Source: Orrella marina (GTDB taxonomy: Bacteria; Pseudomonadota; Gammaproteobacteria; Burkholderiales; Burkholderiaceae_B). Taken from it: DNA of 64,000 nt. Below the pieces are notes generated by a model that searched no databases, had not been told where the DNA came from, and worked only from the letters and a program-made list of their open reading frames with translations. Made by a program: the position numbers and the translations under genes. This document shows positions 17,826-26,818 of the stretch, in pieces. The stretch covers positions 1,860,001-1,924,000 of the forward strand of contig NZ_CP028901.1 in assembly GCF_003058465.1 (NCBI RefSeq), written 5' to 3'. Within the stretch, counting starts at the first letter, position 1. The number at the start of each line of letters is the position of its first letter.

Positions 17826-18737
17826 TCAGAATCGATGGGTGAAGTTCACAGCCAGACCGAAGCCTGTGTTGTACCCCGTGTTGAGGGTTGTCTGCTGATC
17901 GGCAGACTGCACCTGCACATTGCCCGCGAAGGTTGCAAACGCGTAGAGATCCACTGCGGTCGTGCGGGTAAACGCGTAACTTGCCCTCGCAAAGACAGGG
18001 ATCATCCTGTTCTGACCAACACCGCCAGCGAAGGGGCCCGAATCGTTCAGACGGAAACGATACTTGCGCCAGGCGCCACCTAACCCCAAGGTCCACCGAT
18101 CATTTGCGACGTACTCAAGTTCCAGACCTGCACCACCGGCCGGACCAGCCGGCAGCGGGTTCTTCAGCGTGAGCCTGTCCGTGATCTTCCAGTTAATCAC
18201 CAGAAACGGGAATGCGCTAGTTCTGTCAAACTCGCGAAAGACACCTGCACCGATTCCGAGCGTGAAATCCGGAGAGAACGTTTTGGTAACGCTGGCCAGT
18301 CCACCGTACAGCGACGAGTCGGAGGCTCCGACGCCACTTTCTCCAGACCATTCAATCGTCGGAATCACCGAGAAACGCAAGTCCTGACTTGGCGCATAGG
18401 TCAGATTAAGACCAAGCCTGGTTGTGTTAATACCACTCCAGGGAGCGACTGAACCCAGTGCGCCCGGATTGTTCCAGTTCCACTTCTGATAGGAATAATC
18501 CACGCTGGCGCCCACTGCGAACGTCTGATTGAACTGATGCAGGGCTCCAATCCTTGCGCCGACCTCGTACCAGTCAAAATCCCCACCTCCGTCCAGTCCG
18601 GTTTTGAACTGGTTCATGCCTCGCAGATTGACCTGTCCGGCCGTTTGACCAGGAGACAAGCGCTGTGCATAGGCAGTCGACACCGCAACGGTCAAGGCTG
18701 CACAGGCGACTGCGGTGAACAAAGTGCGAAGTCTCAT
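17826..18737 (-). CDS. Outer-membrane beta-barrel protein of unknown function
   Basis: The 303-residue protein starts with a clear signal peptide (MRLRTLFTAVACAALTV, cleavage after AYA). The rest alternates polar and hydrophobic residues in barrel-like strands with aromatic girdles, and it ends in Phe (NFTHRF), the usual signal for BAM-dependent outer-membrane insertion. I do not recognise a specific porin family, although it resembles the DUF6268-type barrels. It faces the fumarase gene convergently with a gap of 126 bases in which I see no strong terminator. Confidence 0.75.
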   Translation of the reverse strand: MRLRTLFTAVACAALTVAVSTAYAQRLSPGQTAGQVNLRGMNQFKTGLDGGGDFDWYEVGARIGALHQFNQTFAVGASVDYSYQKWNWNNPGALGSVAPWSGINTTRLGLNLTYAPSQDLRFSVIPTIEWSGESGVGASDSSLYGGLASVTKTFSPDFTLGIGAGVFREFDRTSAFPFLVINWKITDRLTLKNPLPAGPAGGAGLELEYVANDRWTLGLGGAWRKYRFRLNDSGPFAGGVGQNRMIPVFARASYAFTRTTAVDLYAFATFAGNVQVQSADQQTTLNTGYNTGFGLAVNFTHRF

Positions 18738-19086
18738 AAATAAAAAGATCCTGTTGATTTGCCTCGAAGAGCACGGAGCGCGCCGTTAAATCGTCCCGGT
18801 TGATCATGAATGTGACCACAGAACTTGATCTTCAGACCAGACTCGAGATTTGCAACTGGTCAGTTCAATATCATACCGGATAGTTACATTATGTCTTTGG
18901 ATTTTCGGCTACCGTTCAATTTTTCGATTCTGCTTTTCTGCTGCAAACCACAAACTGAGACTTGACCCTGAAAACTGATAACGAAACATCCTTTTGGTTC
19001 CTGACCAGATCATACCGAGAATCATGGCATGGTTGCCAATACAGCAGCAGATTAACCTCCCCCACCCCGTTTACTTCGAGAGACAG
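18738..19086. other. Divergent region before the barrel and HDAC-like genes
   Basis: This gap is 349 bp long if the HDAC-like gene starts at ATG 19087; starts at 18994 or 19024 would shorten it. It is AT-richer than its neighbours around 18860-18950. I see no RNA gene or repeat. Confidence 0.35.
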
Positions 19087-20019
19087 ATGCAGGTTTTCTA
19101 CAGCGATCACTTTGTTCTTCCGCTGCCACCAGAACACAGGTTTCCGATGCAGAAGTACAGGCTGCTGCGACAGAAGGTCAGCACAATCCCCGGTATCGTC
19201 TTGTCGGAAGCAACTGGCGCTACGGACAGTCAGTTGTTACTTGCTCATGACCCCGCCTACCTGCAAAGTCTGATCCGCGGCACTCTGGATCCTCGCGCCC
19301 AGCGGGAGATTGGCTTTCCTTGGAGTGAAGCCATGGTCGAGAGATCGCGCCGATCCGTCGGCGCAACAATCGCGGCGAGCCGCGTGGCGCTCCAGGAAGG
19401 CGTCGCTGTCAACCTTGCAGGTGGTACACACCATGCCTACCGTGACCATGGTAGCGGATTTTGCGTATTCAATGATGTTGCGGTTGCAGCACGATCACTT
19501 CAGCGCGAACTGGGTCGTCGATCCATGCGTATCGCCATCATCGACCTCGATGTGCATCAGGGCGATGGAACCGCCAGCATCTTCGCCAATGATCCGACTG
19601 TATACACCCTCTCCGTGCATGGGGAAAGAAACTTCCCGTTTCGCAAGCAGACCAGTCGCCTCGATATAGCCTTGCCGGACGGCACGCAAGACACCACATA
19701 TCTGGAAGCACTCCGTCACGGCCTCCAGACCCTGGAAAACCAGTGGGAACCAGAGTTTATCTTCTTCCTGGCCGGTGCAGATCCACACAAGCAGGACAGA
19801 CTCGGCAGAATGAACCTGACAGACCGGGGAATGAAACTTCGCGATGCACAGGTCTTCGAGTTTGCCAAGAAGCACCAGCTGCCCATCGCCATCACCATGG
19901 CGGGAGGATACGGTCTTGATATAAACACCACCGTCGCCATGCACCTGCAAACCGTTCAGGCTGCCGCAACGTACTGGAACGACTACCTTGAGCACCCGGC
20001 TCACCCCCCCGGAGTTTGA
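19087..20019 (+). CDS. Histone deacetylase family protein (acetoin utilisation / polyamine deacetylase type)
   Basis: A zinc amidohydrolase of about 310 residues. Diagnostic motifs are NLAGGTHHAYRDHGSGFCVFND, which includes the catalytic His pair, IIDLDVHQGDGTA with Asp and His zinc ligands, FFLAGADPHKQDRLG with the third ligand Asp, and MAGGYG with a Gly-Tyr. Bacterial members remove acetyl groups from polyamines or other small amines, and some act on acetylated proteins. ATG 19087 (MQVFYSDHFVLPLP) matches the usual beginning of the family; ATG 19024 would add 21 residues. The gene is alone on its strand between two outer-membrane protein genes. Confidence 0.88.
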   Translation: MQVFYSDHFVLPLPPEHRFPMQKYRLLRQKVSTIPGIVLSEATGATDSQLLLAHDPAYLQSLIRGTLDPRAQREIGFPWSEAMVERSRRSVGATIAASRVALQEGVAVNLAGGTHHAYRDHGSGFCVFNDVAVAARSLQRELGRRSMRIAIIDLDVHQGDGTASIFANDPTVYTLSVHGERNFPFRKQTSRLDIALPDGTQDTTYLEALRHGLQTLENQWEPEFIFFLAGADPHKQDRLGRMNLTDRGMKLRDAQVFEFAKKHQLPIAITMAGGYGLDINTTVAMHLQTVQAAATYWNDYLEHPAHPPGV

Positions 20020-20155
20020 AACAGCGCTCGCCTCCTGTCACTTTTATTGTTCTTTTGATGCAAATGCCCAACAGACGACAGTATTGGAAACAATCTATTT
20101 ACTTACGTTATGTTTTTATGTATATTGTATTCAACTAATTTAAAGGGGTACAACC

Positions 20156-20587
20156 ATGCTTCGCTTCGATGTTCCGCCCGTCAATTCGAATGTTGTTCGT
20201 CTTGAGGCTTTCATCACCTTCGCGTTCTGTTCAGTTGCACTGCTGGGCTTTCCTTACCTGCTACCCGTGCTTGCGGTCATGGGCCTCGTACGCGGATTCA
20301 TTGGACACTACAAGTGCCCATCACACCGGGTCTTTGCAACCCTGATGGAAAGAAACAAGATTGCGGGCAAGAAAGAGAATGCTGGCGCCAAGGTGTTTGC
20401 CAACAAGATTCTTTTCATTGCCGCCACCGTCGCGAGCATTCTCTACTTCTCGGGCAACGATCTTTGGGTGATTCCCACCACTGCACTTGTCATCTTCTCG
20501 ACGCTCGAGTGGGCATTCTCTTTCTGTGCAGCCTGCTGGGTCTATGGTGCCTGGTACAAGTTCTTCCCGCCCAGAATGCCGGGTTGA
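20156..20587 (+). CDS. DUF4395 domain membrane protein
   Basis: A 143-residue protein with about four hydrophobic helices: residues 17-45, two between about 80 and 110, and one near 120. HYKCPSHRVF between helices two and three, FCAACWVYGAWYKFFPP near the end, and a conserved N-terminal Phe-Asp-Val-Pro-Pro-Val fit the DUF4395 family. Its function is unknown; the conserved Cys residues hint at a redox or metal role in the inner membrane. A strong AAAGGGGT ribosome site lies 8 bases upstream of the ATG, and the upstream 60 bases are very AT-rich. A terminator hairpin follows. Confidence 0.8.
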   Translation: MLRFDVPPVNSNVVRLEAFITFAFCSVALLGFPYLLPVLAVMGLVRGFIGHYKCPSHRVFATLMERNKIAGKKENAGAKVFANKILFIAATVASILYFSGNDLWVIPTTALVIFSTLEWAFSFCAACWVYGAWYKFFPPRMPG

Positions 20588-20620
20588 ACCTGTGCGCGTT
20601 TTACGCAATCGCTGACACGA

Positions 20621-20653
20621 AGACAATCGCCTGATGATCTCAGGCAATTGTCT
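20621..20653 (+). terminator. Terminator after the DUF4395 gene
   Basis: The arms AGACAATCGCCTGA and TCAGGCAATTGTCT pair along 14 bases with one mismatch and a 5-base loop, and are followed by ATTTT. It lies 34 bases after the stop and also faces the convergent TorF-family gene. Confidence 0.75.
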
Positions 20654-20715
20654 ATTTTGCCCTGTCGCGGGCAAGACCTCGTACATCGCCTCCACAAAGT
20701 CAGGGAAACAAATGA

Positions 20716-21465
20716 TCAGAATGACTTTGCGATCGAGAACAGCACGCCGACCCGACCTGCGTTATACCCCTGGGAACTTGTATACAGGCTGTCAGTAGAC
20801 GCCCCCACCACGCTCAGATCGAACACCCACCCTTTGATATCCTTGTAAACACCTGCTTTGTAGTCAAAGTAACCATTCTTGTTATTGCCATTGATGTCCT
20901 GAACATTGTTCAGGAACTGATAGCCGGCGTGCAATCCAATCCCCCAGCCATCTCCGAGATCGAAGTCGGCCGTTGCATCCAGGTATACAGCGTTCTTGGA
21001 GTCGGCATAACCAAACCAGTTAGTCGGTGCCCAGGAAACTTTAAACCCGACAGGTCCGGCACCAATCCCGACATACAACTCAGTGGTATTTGGAGAAACA
21101 GCCATGGTTGAGCCTGGATAGGCGTACTGGAGCACGCCCATGTCTAGCTCAATTCCGTTTCCGATGTCTCCTTTCCAGCCCCCATAAAAGTCCATCTCAA
21201 GTGAAGTCCCTGACGTCCATCCGACGTTTGAGTTCCAATTGCCGAGGTAAAAGCCAGAGCTGTGGGTCAGATCGATTCCCAGTTGAGCGGTAGGCTTGAA
21301 ATTGGTCTGTGTATAGCCACGAAACCGGTAGTCGTTGGCGATCGTGATGTTCCCTGACAGATTGAATCCATTGCCAAGGTCGGTGCCTTCGGCTTTGGCG
21401 CCAGCTGCAGCCATCAGCAAGACAGGCACACAGGCCAGGGCTGCACAGCGAGAGTAGGCTTTCAT
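20716..21465 (-). CDS. TorF family putative porin
   Basis: A 249-residue outer-membrane protein. It has a signal peptide (MKAYSRCAALACVPVLLM, cleavage after AKA) and the TorF hallmark start of the mature protein, NGFNLSGNITIANDYRFRG followed by QT. Barrel-type strands continue to a terminal Phe (SIAKSF). The family is annotated as a putative porin and its substrate is unknown. ATG 21465 has CAGGAAAT upstream; the longer in-frame start at 21528 adds residues that spoil the signal peptide. It is convergent with the DUF4395 gene and probably monocistronic. Confidence 0.88.
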   Translation of the reverse strand: MKAYSRCAALACVPVLLMAAAGAKAEGTDLGNGFNLSGNITIANDYRFRGYTQTNFKPTAQLGIDLTHSSGFYLGNWNSNVGWTSGTSLEMDFYGGWKGDIGNGIELDMGVLQYAYPGSTMAVSPNTTELYVGIGAGPVGFKVSWAPTNWFGYADSKNAVYLDATADFDLGDGWGIGLHAGYQFLNNVQDINGNNKNGYFDYKAGVYKDIKGWVFDLSVVGASTDSLYTSSQGYNAGRVGVLFSIAKSF

Positions 21466-21910
21466 TTTTATTTCCTGGAGAAGTAGGTTGAACGTTCGCT
21501 CGGAACAGATCATGTCTGAGAACGACATGGCAAACTTCTCTAGCAGGAATCATGCCAACTTCACGGCGTTAATTTCGGGTCTGTCTGTACATTCCGATTC
21601 TGACCTCAACAGCACACGAGGCGATTCTTGACCTGTGTACTCCGAAATATATGCACCATATTAGACATACGGAGGATCACCTTCACCTCAGAAATGCTTC
21701 ACATCGAGGCATGCAGGATCTCCCTTGACTTCCACCCCGAAACCAGCAAGTTCCAAGGAGCAAGCATTGCCTCTGACCAGCCCCCGGGATCATAGACGTC
21801 CCGGCAGCTACTGACTGCTTCTAGCGGGCTCGTACGATGAGCGCCCGGGGCTCCCGTCACAAGTCTGCAATGCTCGTCCCACCATCTACCCTTGCGTGTT
21901 AGCAGACTGC
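21466..21910. other. Gap upstream of TorF and downstream of the second MaoC gene
   Basis: This 445-bp stretch holds the TorF leader and the 3' flank of the minus-strand MaoC gene. I find no ORF with both a ribosome site and family resemblance, no tRNA and no clear terminator. Confidence 0.35.
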
Positions 21911-22405
21911 CTAGGCCTGGTCTGTTACTCGCTTGACAAAACGCAAAGGGGTATAAGTCATCAACGCCTTTCCTTCCTCGTTGACCACCGTATTTACCGT
22001 GCGTACGATGCCGCGGTCAGGTCTGCTCTTGCTCGGACGAGCCTCGGTGATCTCACTGATCACCTCGATGGTATTGCCCACAAAAGTTGGTCCATGAATT
22101 TTCATGTCCATTTCGAGAAACGCATATCCAGTATGCTGCATCGCAGCCTGCATGATCAGCCCTTCTGCCATTGAAAAGACCAGTGCACCGGGAACCAGTC
22201 GCCCCTTGATGTCTGAATCTTTCTTCAAGAACTCGGTATTCGTGAACAAGACCTCGGTAAAACCCGTCGCGTTGACAAACGAAACCAGATCAGCCTCTGT
22301 AATGGTTCGTCCTACCGTCCGAATCTTTCTGCCAACAACCATCTCGTCAAAGTGCAGACCCAATCCCAGTATCTCGATCCCGTCCTTGCTTAACTGAAGT
22401 CCCAT
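21911..22405 (-). CDS. MaoC-like hot-dog dehydratase family protein
   Basis: A 164-residue hot-dog protein: GLGLHFDEMVVGRKIRTVGRTITEADLVSFVNATGF, then LVPGALVFSMAEGLI and a central helix, then FLEMDMKIHGPTFVGNTIEV. The layout matches MaoC-like hydratases, but the catalytic His/Asp pattern (GD-x5-H) is not present in its usual form; NATGFTEVLFTN stands at that place. A thioesterase-like or non-catalytic acyl-CoA binding role is possible. ATG 22405 has GGAG about 8 bases upstream; the extended start at 22444 is unlikely. It is divergent from feoAB. Confidence 0.72.
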   Translation of the reverse strand: MGLQLSKDGIEILGLGLHFDEMVVGRKIRTVGRTITEADLVSFVNATGFTEVLFTNTEFLKKDSDIKGRLVPGALVFSMAEGLIMQAAMQHTGYAFLEMDMKIHGPTFVGNTIEVISEITEARPSKSRPDRGIVRTVNTVVNEEGKALMTYTPLRFVKRVTDQA

Positions 22406-22691
22406 TCCTCGTGTCTCCGTATCCTTCGTATGCGTTATGCACATTGTGCACCGTATTGCTTATCCTGAGCTTCTTTCTAGGCGCATCCATGCATGGCACT
22501 CAGGCTGAGCGATCGAGTGTAGTCCAGACACACCGCACTCGGGAAGCGATCCGGAATGTTGCAACGCACACCGGGCGCCCATCCTTACTTCCATTACCAC
22601 TGAACACTGTCCCGACATGACGCACAGGCGATCGTTCGTCCTGGTTGTCTCTGCACACAAATTCTTCTAAGTTATACTTTATGTTCTTAAA

Positions 22692-22710
22692 AACAATGAT
22701 TACTATTTAC
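22692..22710 (+). promoter_or_regulatory. Candidate Fur box upstream of feoA
   Basis: The 19 bases AACAATGATTACTATTTAC match the classical Fur consensus GATAATGATAATCATTATC at about 12 positions by eye. They lie 8 bases before the feoA ATG. A TATACT hexamer that may be a -10 box is at 22673-22678. Iron-repressed expression is expected for feoAB, so the site is plausible but unproven. Confidence 0.45.
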
Positions 22711-22717
22711 ATTCTTC

Positions 22718-22963
22718 ATGAACAATCTCAACACGATTGCTGTAGGGCAGCTCAGACGGATTCATCACGTCCACGCCCCCACCAGCCTTTCAGAAATCGC
22801 CCTGCACTTGCAACAACTTGGATTCCTTCCCGGGGAGCAGGTCATCGTTCAGCGGCGCGCAAAACCAGGAAACGACCCCATCGTAGTGCGAGTTGGGACC
22901 AGTACGTTTGCGATTCGCAAGTTTGAAGCAGCCTGCATCAAAGTGGAGACACAAGATGATTGA
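22718..22963 (+). CDS. feoA: Ferrous iron transport protein A
   Basis: An 81-residue SH3-like protein. GQLRRIHHV near the N-terminus, LQQLGFLPGEQVIVQRRAK and PIVVRVGTSTFAIRKFEA are typical of FeoA. It is a small cytosolic partner needed for FeoB activity. Its stop overlaps the feoB start (ATG 22956, 8 bases), so translation is coupled. No feoC follows feoB. Confidence 0.9.
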   Translation: MNNLNTIAVGQLRRIHHVHAPTSLSEIALHLQQLGFLPGEQVIVQRRAKPGNDPIVVRVGTSTFAIRKFEAACIKVETQDD

Positions 22964-24857
22964 ATCTCCGGTTCAGATGTTCCCACCCGGCATGCTGTTC
23001 GCCCTGGTTGGCAACCCAAACTGCGGCAAGACAGCGCTGTTCAATCGCCTGACAGGTAGCCGTCAGAAAGTTGCCAATTATTCCGGGGTGACAGTCGAGC
23101 GCAAGGAAGGCAGGTTTGGTGCGGCAAACGGGCGATTTGCGAGAGTGCTGGATCTTCCCGGTACCTACAGCCTCTATCCTCGCTCTCAGGACGAACGGAT
23201 CACGTGCGATGTGCTCTCTGGTTTTGCCAGGGGCGAGAAGAGACCCGATGTGGTGATCTGCGTTATCGATGCAACCAACCTTCGCCGTAGCCTTAGGCTG
23301 TTCTTTTCTGTTCAGCGCAAGGGACTTCCCTGCGTGATTGCATTGAACATGATGGACGAAGCAAAGGCGCGCGGAATCGGTATCGATGCAAGAAAGTTAT
23401 CCGAATTACTGGGCGTTCCCGTTGTCTGCACAGTTGCGGTGAAGTCCGGAGGTGACCGCGAGTTGCGTGAACTGATCGAAGCGCTACTTCATAACAAGCA
23501 GGCTCTCGAACTTCCCAAAGACATTAGCAACGACGCTATCCCGGCGGAACAGGATCACAAACGTGTGCAGCGGATCCTGACCCAGCTTGGCATTGACCAC
23601 CTGGTCCCGGACGTGCGCAGTGCCCGGATCGACGCCATCGTCATGCATCCTGTGATCGGGCCGCTGTTGCTGGTAACGATCCTGTTTCTGATTTTCCAGG
23701 CCATGTTCGAATGGGCATCGATTCCAATGGACATGATCGAGGAAGCCGCCGGATGGGTCGGCGAAACCGTTGAAGCATGGCTGCCAGACGGGTGGATCAA
23801 GAGTCTCATTATTGACGGCATCATCGCGGGAGCAGGTGGAGTACTCGTGTTTCTGCCACAAATTCTGATCCTGTTTTTCTTCATCCTCGTCCTCGAGGAA
23901 TCAGGCTATCTCCCACGGGCGGCCTATCTACTTGACCGAATCATGGGGAGCGTAGGATTGTCAGGTCGCTCGTTCATCCCGCTGCTATCCAGTTTTGCAT
24001 GCGCAATCCCCGGGATCACGGCAGCGCGCACGATCAGCAACCCCAGAGATCGCATAGTCACAATACTGCTTGCACCGCTCATGACGTGCTCGGCCAGGCT
24101 CCCGGTCTACACACTCCTGATCAGTGCTTTCATCCCCAGCCATACGCTGGACTATGGCCTGTCACTCCAAGGGCTGGTGATGTTCGGTCTTTACATGGCA
24201 GGGATTCTGTCTGCCATGACCGTCGCATGGGTTCTGAAGGTGACAACCCGTACTGGACGTCAGGTTCGACCACTTTTAATGGAATTACCAACCTACAGGA
24301 TTCCAAGCCCTTTGAGCGTATGCATTGGTCTCTGGCAACGTGCAAAGATCTTCCTGCGCCGAGTGGGTGGTGTCATCATGACCATGACAATCGGACTGTG
24401 GGCATTGCTTAGCTTCCCGTCTCCCCCTGTTGGTGCAACGGGAGCGGATATCGAATACAGTCTGGCGGGCATTCTTGGGCGGTGGTTGTCGGTACTGCTT
24501 GAGCCGATTGGCTTCAACTGGCAGATATCCATCGCCCTGATCCCCGGTCTGGCTGCCCGGGAAGTCGCCGTCAGTTCGCTAGGCACAGTCTACGCACTTT
24601 CCGGTAGTGAGGATGCCGCGGCCGAAGCCCTTATCCCGCTCATCACACAACAATGGTCGACGGCCACTGGTATGGCTATGCTCGCGTGGTACATCTTTGC
24701 ACCTCAGTGTCTACCCACATTCGCGGCCATGAAACGGGAAACAAATGGCTGGAAAGTCCCGGTCATTGCGATCACTTACATGCTCATCCTGGCCTATCTG
24801 GCGGCATGGATTGCTTACCGGGTCACACCCATGATGCTACCAACTCATCTGATGTAA
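22956..24857 (+). CDS. feoB: Ferrous iron transporter B
   Basis: A 633-residue inner-membrane Fe(II) transporter. The cytosolic G domain comes first: GNPNCGKTALFN (G1), a Thr in SGVTVERKEG (G2), DLPGTYSL (G3) and NMMDEA (G4). A helical spacer runs to about residue 220, then the Gate-type membrane domain with ESGYLPRAAYLLDRIMG and a second half ending about residue 630. At this length it is shorter than E. coli FeoB (about 770) but within the range of smaller FeoB proteins. It is coupled to feoA, followed by a strong terminator, and likely under Fur control. Confidence 0.94.
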   Translation: MIESPVQMFPPGMLFALVGNPNCGKTALFNRLTGSRQKVANYSGVTVERKEGRFGAANGRFARVLDLPGTYSLYPRSQDERITCDVLSGFARGEKRPDVVICVIDATNLRRSLRLFFSVQRKGLPCVIALNMMDEAKARGIGIDARKLSELLGVPVVCTVAVKSGGDRELRELIEALLHNKQALELPKDISNDAIPAEQDHKRVQRILTQLGIDHLVPDVRSARIDAIVMHPVIGPLLLVTILFLIFQAMFEWASIPMDMIEEAAGWVGETVEAWLPDGWIKSLIIDGIIAGAGGVLVFLPQILILFFFILVLEESGYLPRAAYLLDRIMGSVGLSGRSFIPLLSSFACAIPGITAARTISNPRDRIVTILLAPLMTCSARLPVYTLLISAFIPSHTLDYGLSLQGLVMFGLYMAGILSAMTVAWVLKVTTRTGRQVRPLLMELPTYRIPSPLSVCIGLWQRAKIFLRRVGGVIMTMTIGLWALLSFPSPPVGATGADIEYSLAGILGRWLSVLLEPIGFNWQISIALIPGLAAREVAVSSLGTVYALSGSEDAAAEALIPLITQQWSTATGMAMLAWYIFAPQCLPTFAAMKRETNGWKVPVIAITYMLILAYLAAWIAYRVTPMMLPTHLM

Positions 24858-24920
24858 TCATACGAGTAATCGGGTGAGATGCCCCACAAGTCATCATTTT
24901 CCAATTACCTGGTAACTCAC

Positions 24921-24952
24921 CCCTGCTCAGAGATTCCTGAGCAGGGTTTTTT
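24921..24952 (+). terminator. Intrinsic terminator of feoAB
   Basis: A perfect 10-bp stem (CCCTGCTCAG with CTGAGCAGGG), a 6-base loop and a run of six T form a textbook rho-independent terminator 63 bases after the feoB stop. Confidence 0.93.
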
Positions 24953-25000
24953 GTTTGTCGCAGCCCGGCACCTATCTACCGCATTGTCTGCAGCACCGCC

Positions 25001-25978
25001 CTAGATGCTGTTAGAACGAACCATCGACAGCACTTGCTGCGCGTCAAGCGTCGCCGCCTTTTCCTGTATCTGCGGCAAATACTGCTGCTGCATGGATTTA
25101 GCGGGACCCATCAGATCCGAAAATGTCCGTTTAAGCAGATCCGTACTCATTTGTCTGCCTTCGCCGTAGTACCGTTTAGCCAGTTGCCCAAGCGCATAAG
25201 TTGTCGCAAACGACATTGCGACAGACGCTGCTGAACGGCCGACCTTACGCCCTGTCTTGCCCATGAAACTGCCAAGCAGACCGCCTAACAACTTACGTCC
25301 AAACTGCTCAACGTATTGAGACGTCAAACCAACACCGACAGTAGCGAGCAACTCCCGGATATGCCCCTGGTCCAGGTCATAACCCGCTTGCTTGCCAATC
25401 CGGTACACCATCTTGATCTGAAGCGGAATGATCGCGACCGAAGCCCAGGATTGCGGCAAAAGCTCCAGCGCGCCGTTCAGAATGGCATATTTGAGCACCA
25501 TCGAGTCAATTTGTGCATGATTAATCTTGAGCGAGGCCGGCCTGACAGACTCGGCGTGCTGTGGCACTTGCTCCACAGCCGGCTCAGCCAGGGCTTGCTG
25601 TGCTGCGAGCGCAATCGAGTCAGCCGCCTCAATCTGAGGAGTCTGCCGTGCATGAGCCGACAATCCGAGCTGCTCCGAGAGATCTCTCAGGAAGGTGCGT
25701 TCCGCCTCACAAATAGTCGAATCACTTTCGCATACACACACTGCCAGTTCGTACGCATACTGCTTTTGTCGGTGATCCGTCAGCGCATGCGCGACGTCGT
25801 GCAATGTCACCCTGGACATCAATACGTCTTGGTACGCGGCAGAAAGATCAGGAACGTCCTGACCAAGTTGTTGTGCAAACTCACGGATATGCTCCCGCTC
25901 TCGATCGTCCTTCGCACCATCAGCAAACGCGGCGAACATCACAATCGACAAAATTGCTCGTTCAGGGGTCATGTACAC
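25001..25978 (-). CDS. TerB-like / DUF697-like protein
   Basis: A 325-residue protein in two parts. Residues 1-110 resemble a TerB (tellurite resistance B) helical domain, with acidic positions in AAFADGAKDDREREHI and CESDSTICEAERTFLRDL as expected for its metal-binding face. Residues about 155-300 resemble DUF697 (KYAILNGALELLPQSWAS, QIKMVYRIGKQAGYDLD, Gly-rich GRKLLGGLLG), a membrane-interacting domain seen in some GTPases. Exact function is unknown; membrane-stress sensing is a guess. It starts at ATG 25978 with no obvious operon partner. Confidence 0.72.
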   Translation of the reverse strand: MYMTPERAILSIVMFAAFADGAKDDREREHIREFAQQLGQDVPDLSAAYQDVLMSRVTLHDVAHALTDHRQKQYAYELAVCVCESDSTICEAERTFLRDLSEQLGLSAHARQTPQIEAADSIALAAQQALAEPAVEQVPQHAESVRPASLKINHAQIDSMVLKYAILNGALELLPQSWASVAIIPLQIKMVYRIGKQAGYDLDQGHIRELLATVGVGLTSQYVEQFGRKLLGGLLGSFMGKTGRKVGRSAASVAMSFATTYALGQLAKRYYGEGRQMSTDLLKRTFSDLMGPAKSMQQQYLPQIQEKAATLDAQQVLSMVRSNSI

Positions 25979-26239
25979 ATCCTTTAAATTTTCGGTGTTT
26001 CAATCAGGGCATGAAAGACATTATCGAGCTGTGCGTCAACCCAGATAAGAAACCTCCCACGCTAGCAGCGCCAGGATCACTTTGTTCCAGCAGCTTGATA
26101 CTCTGAAACCCCGTTCTGACAAGAGAACAGTATGAAAAGAGGATTCCCTTGCGTAATGGCAATCTGCTTCGCTTGCATTTTGCCTGGCTCCGACAGTTGT
26201 TTCAGATCGTCACAACAACCTTGACCAGGAGAGTGCTGG

Positions 26240-26752
26240 ATGGTTCATGAAAACCCGCAAAAAAAGAAGCTGCTGGTCGTCTATCACTCCCTGACCGGGG
26301 GAACCAGACAGATGGTTGAGGCTTTCGAGGCTGGTGCATCCGCAGAACCAACCGTCACAACCGAGATCAGACATGCTAGCCGGACTGATGCGAATGACGT
26401 CCTGTCAGCCCACGGCTTTGTGTTTGCGACCCCTGAAAATCTGGCTGCCATGAGTGGGCAGCTAAAAGACTTTTTTGACAGAACTTACTATGACATACTT
26501 GAAAAGGTGAATGCACGTCCTTACGGCATCATGGTCTGCGCGGGTAGCGATGGCCAGAATGCTGTTCGGCAGATTGAGCGGATTGCCACAGGCTGGCGCC
26601 TGAAGCTGGTTCAACCTGCGCTGATTATCAACACAAAAGCACAGTCAGCACAGGAGATCCTGGCGCCCAAGAATCTGACCGAAGAACAGATCACTCCCTG
26701 CCGCGAATTCGGCGCGCTATTCACGACAGCTATGGCCATGTCCATTTACTGA
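26240..26752 (+). CDS. Flavodoxin-like / NAD(P)H oxidoreductase family protein
   Basis: A 170-residue flavodoxin fold. LLVVYHSLTGGTRQMVEAF is the FMN phosphate loop, FATPENLAAMSGQLKDFFDRTYYD the second FMN-contact loop, and MVCAGSDGQNAVRQIERI follows. It would bind FMN and carry electrons or reduce quinone-like substrates in the cytosol. The AGGAG-type site precedes the ATG. It lies 66 bases upstream of the oxidoreductase-patatin gene on the same strand, so cotranscription with a FAD reductase is likely and functionally sensible. Confidence 0.82.
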   Translation: MVHENPQKKKLLVVYHSLTGGTRQMVEAFEAGASAEPTVTTEIRHASRTDANDVLSAHGFVFATPENLAAMSGQLKDFFDRTYYDILEKVNARPYGIMVCAGSDGQNAVRQIERIATGWRLKLVQPALIINTKAQSAQEILAPKNLTEEQITPCREFGALFTTAMAMSIY

Positions 26753-26818
26753 TCAACCGCGGCGTGAGCCCCTTACACAAGTGTGTGACAGGCTCTGCAC
26801 GCTGCACTGGAAAAATCA

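Noticed and set aside
22411..22620. Small plus-strand ORF with a hydrophobic N-terminus (GTG start, 69 aa)
   Set aside because: A signal-like stretch is visible, but there is no ribosome site before the GTG, and the bases there serve as the leader of the minus-strand MaoC gene.
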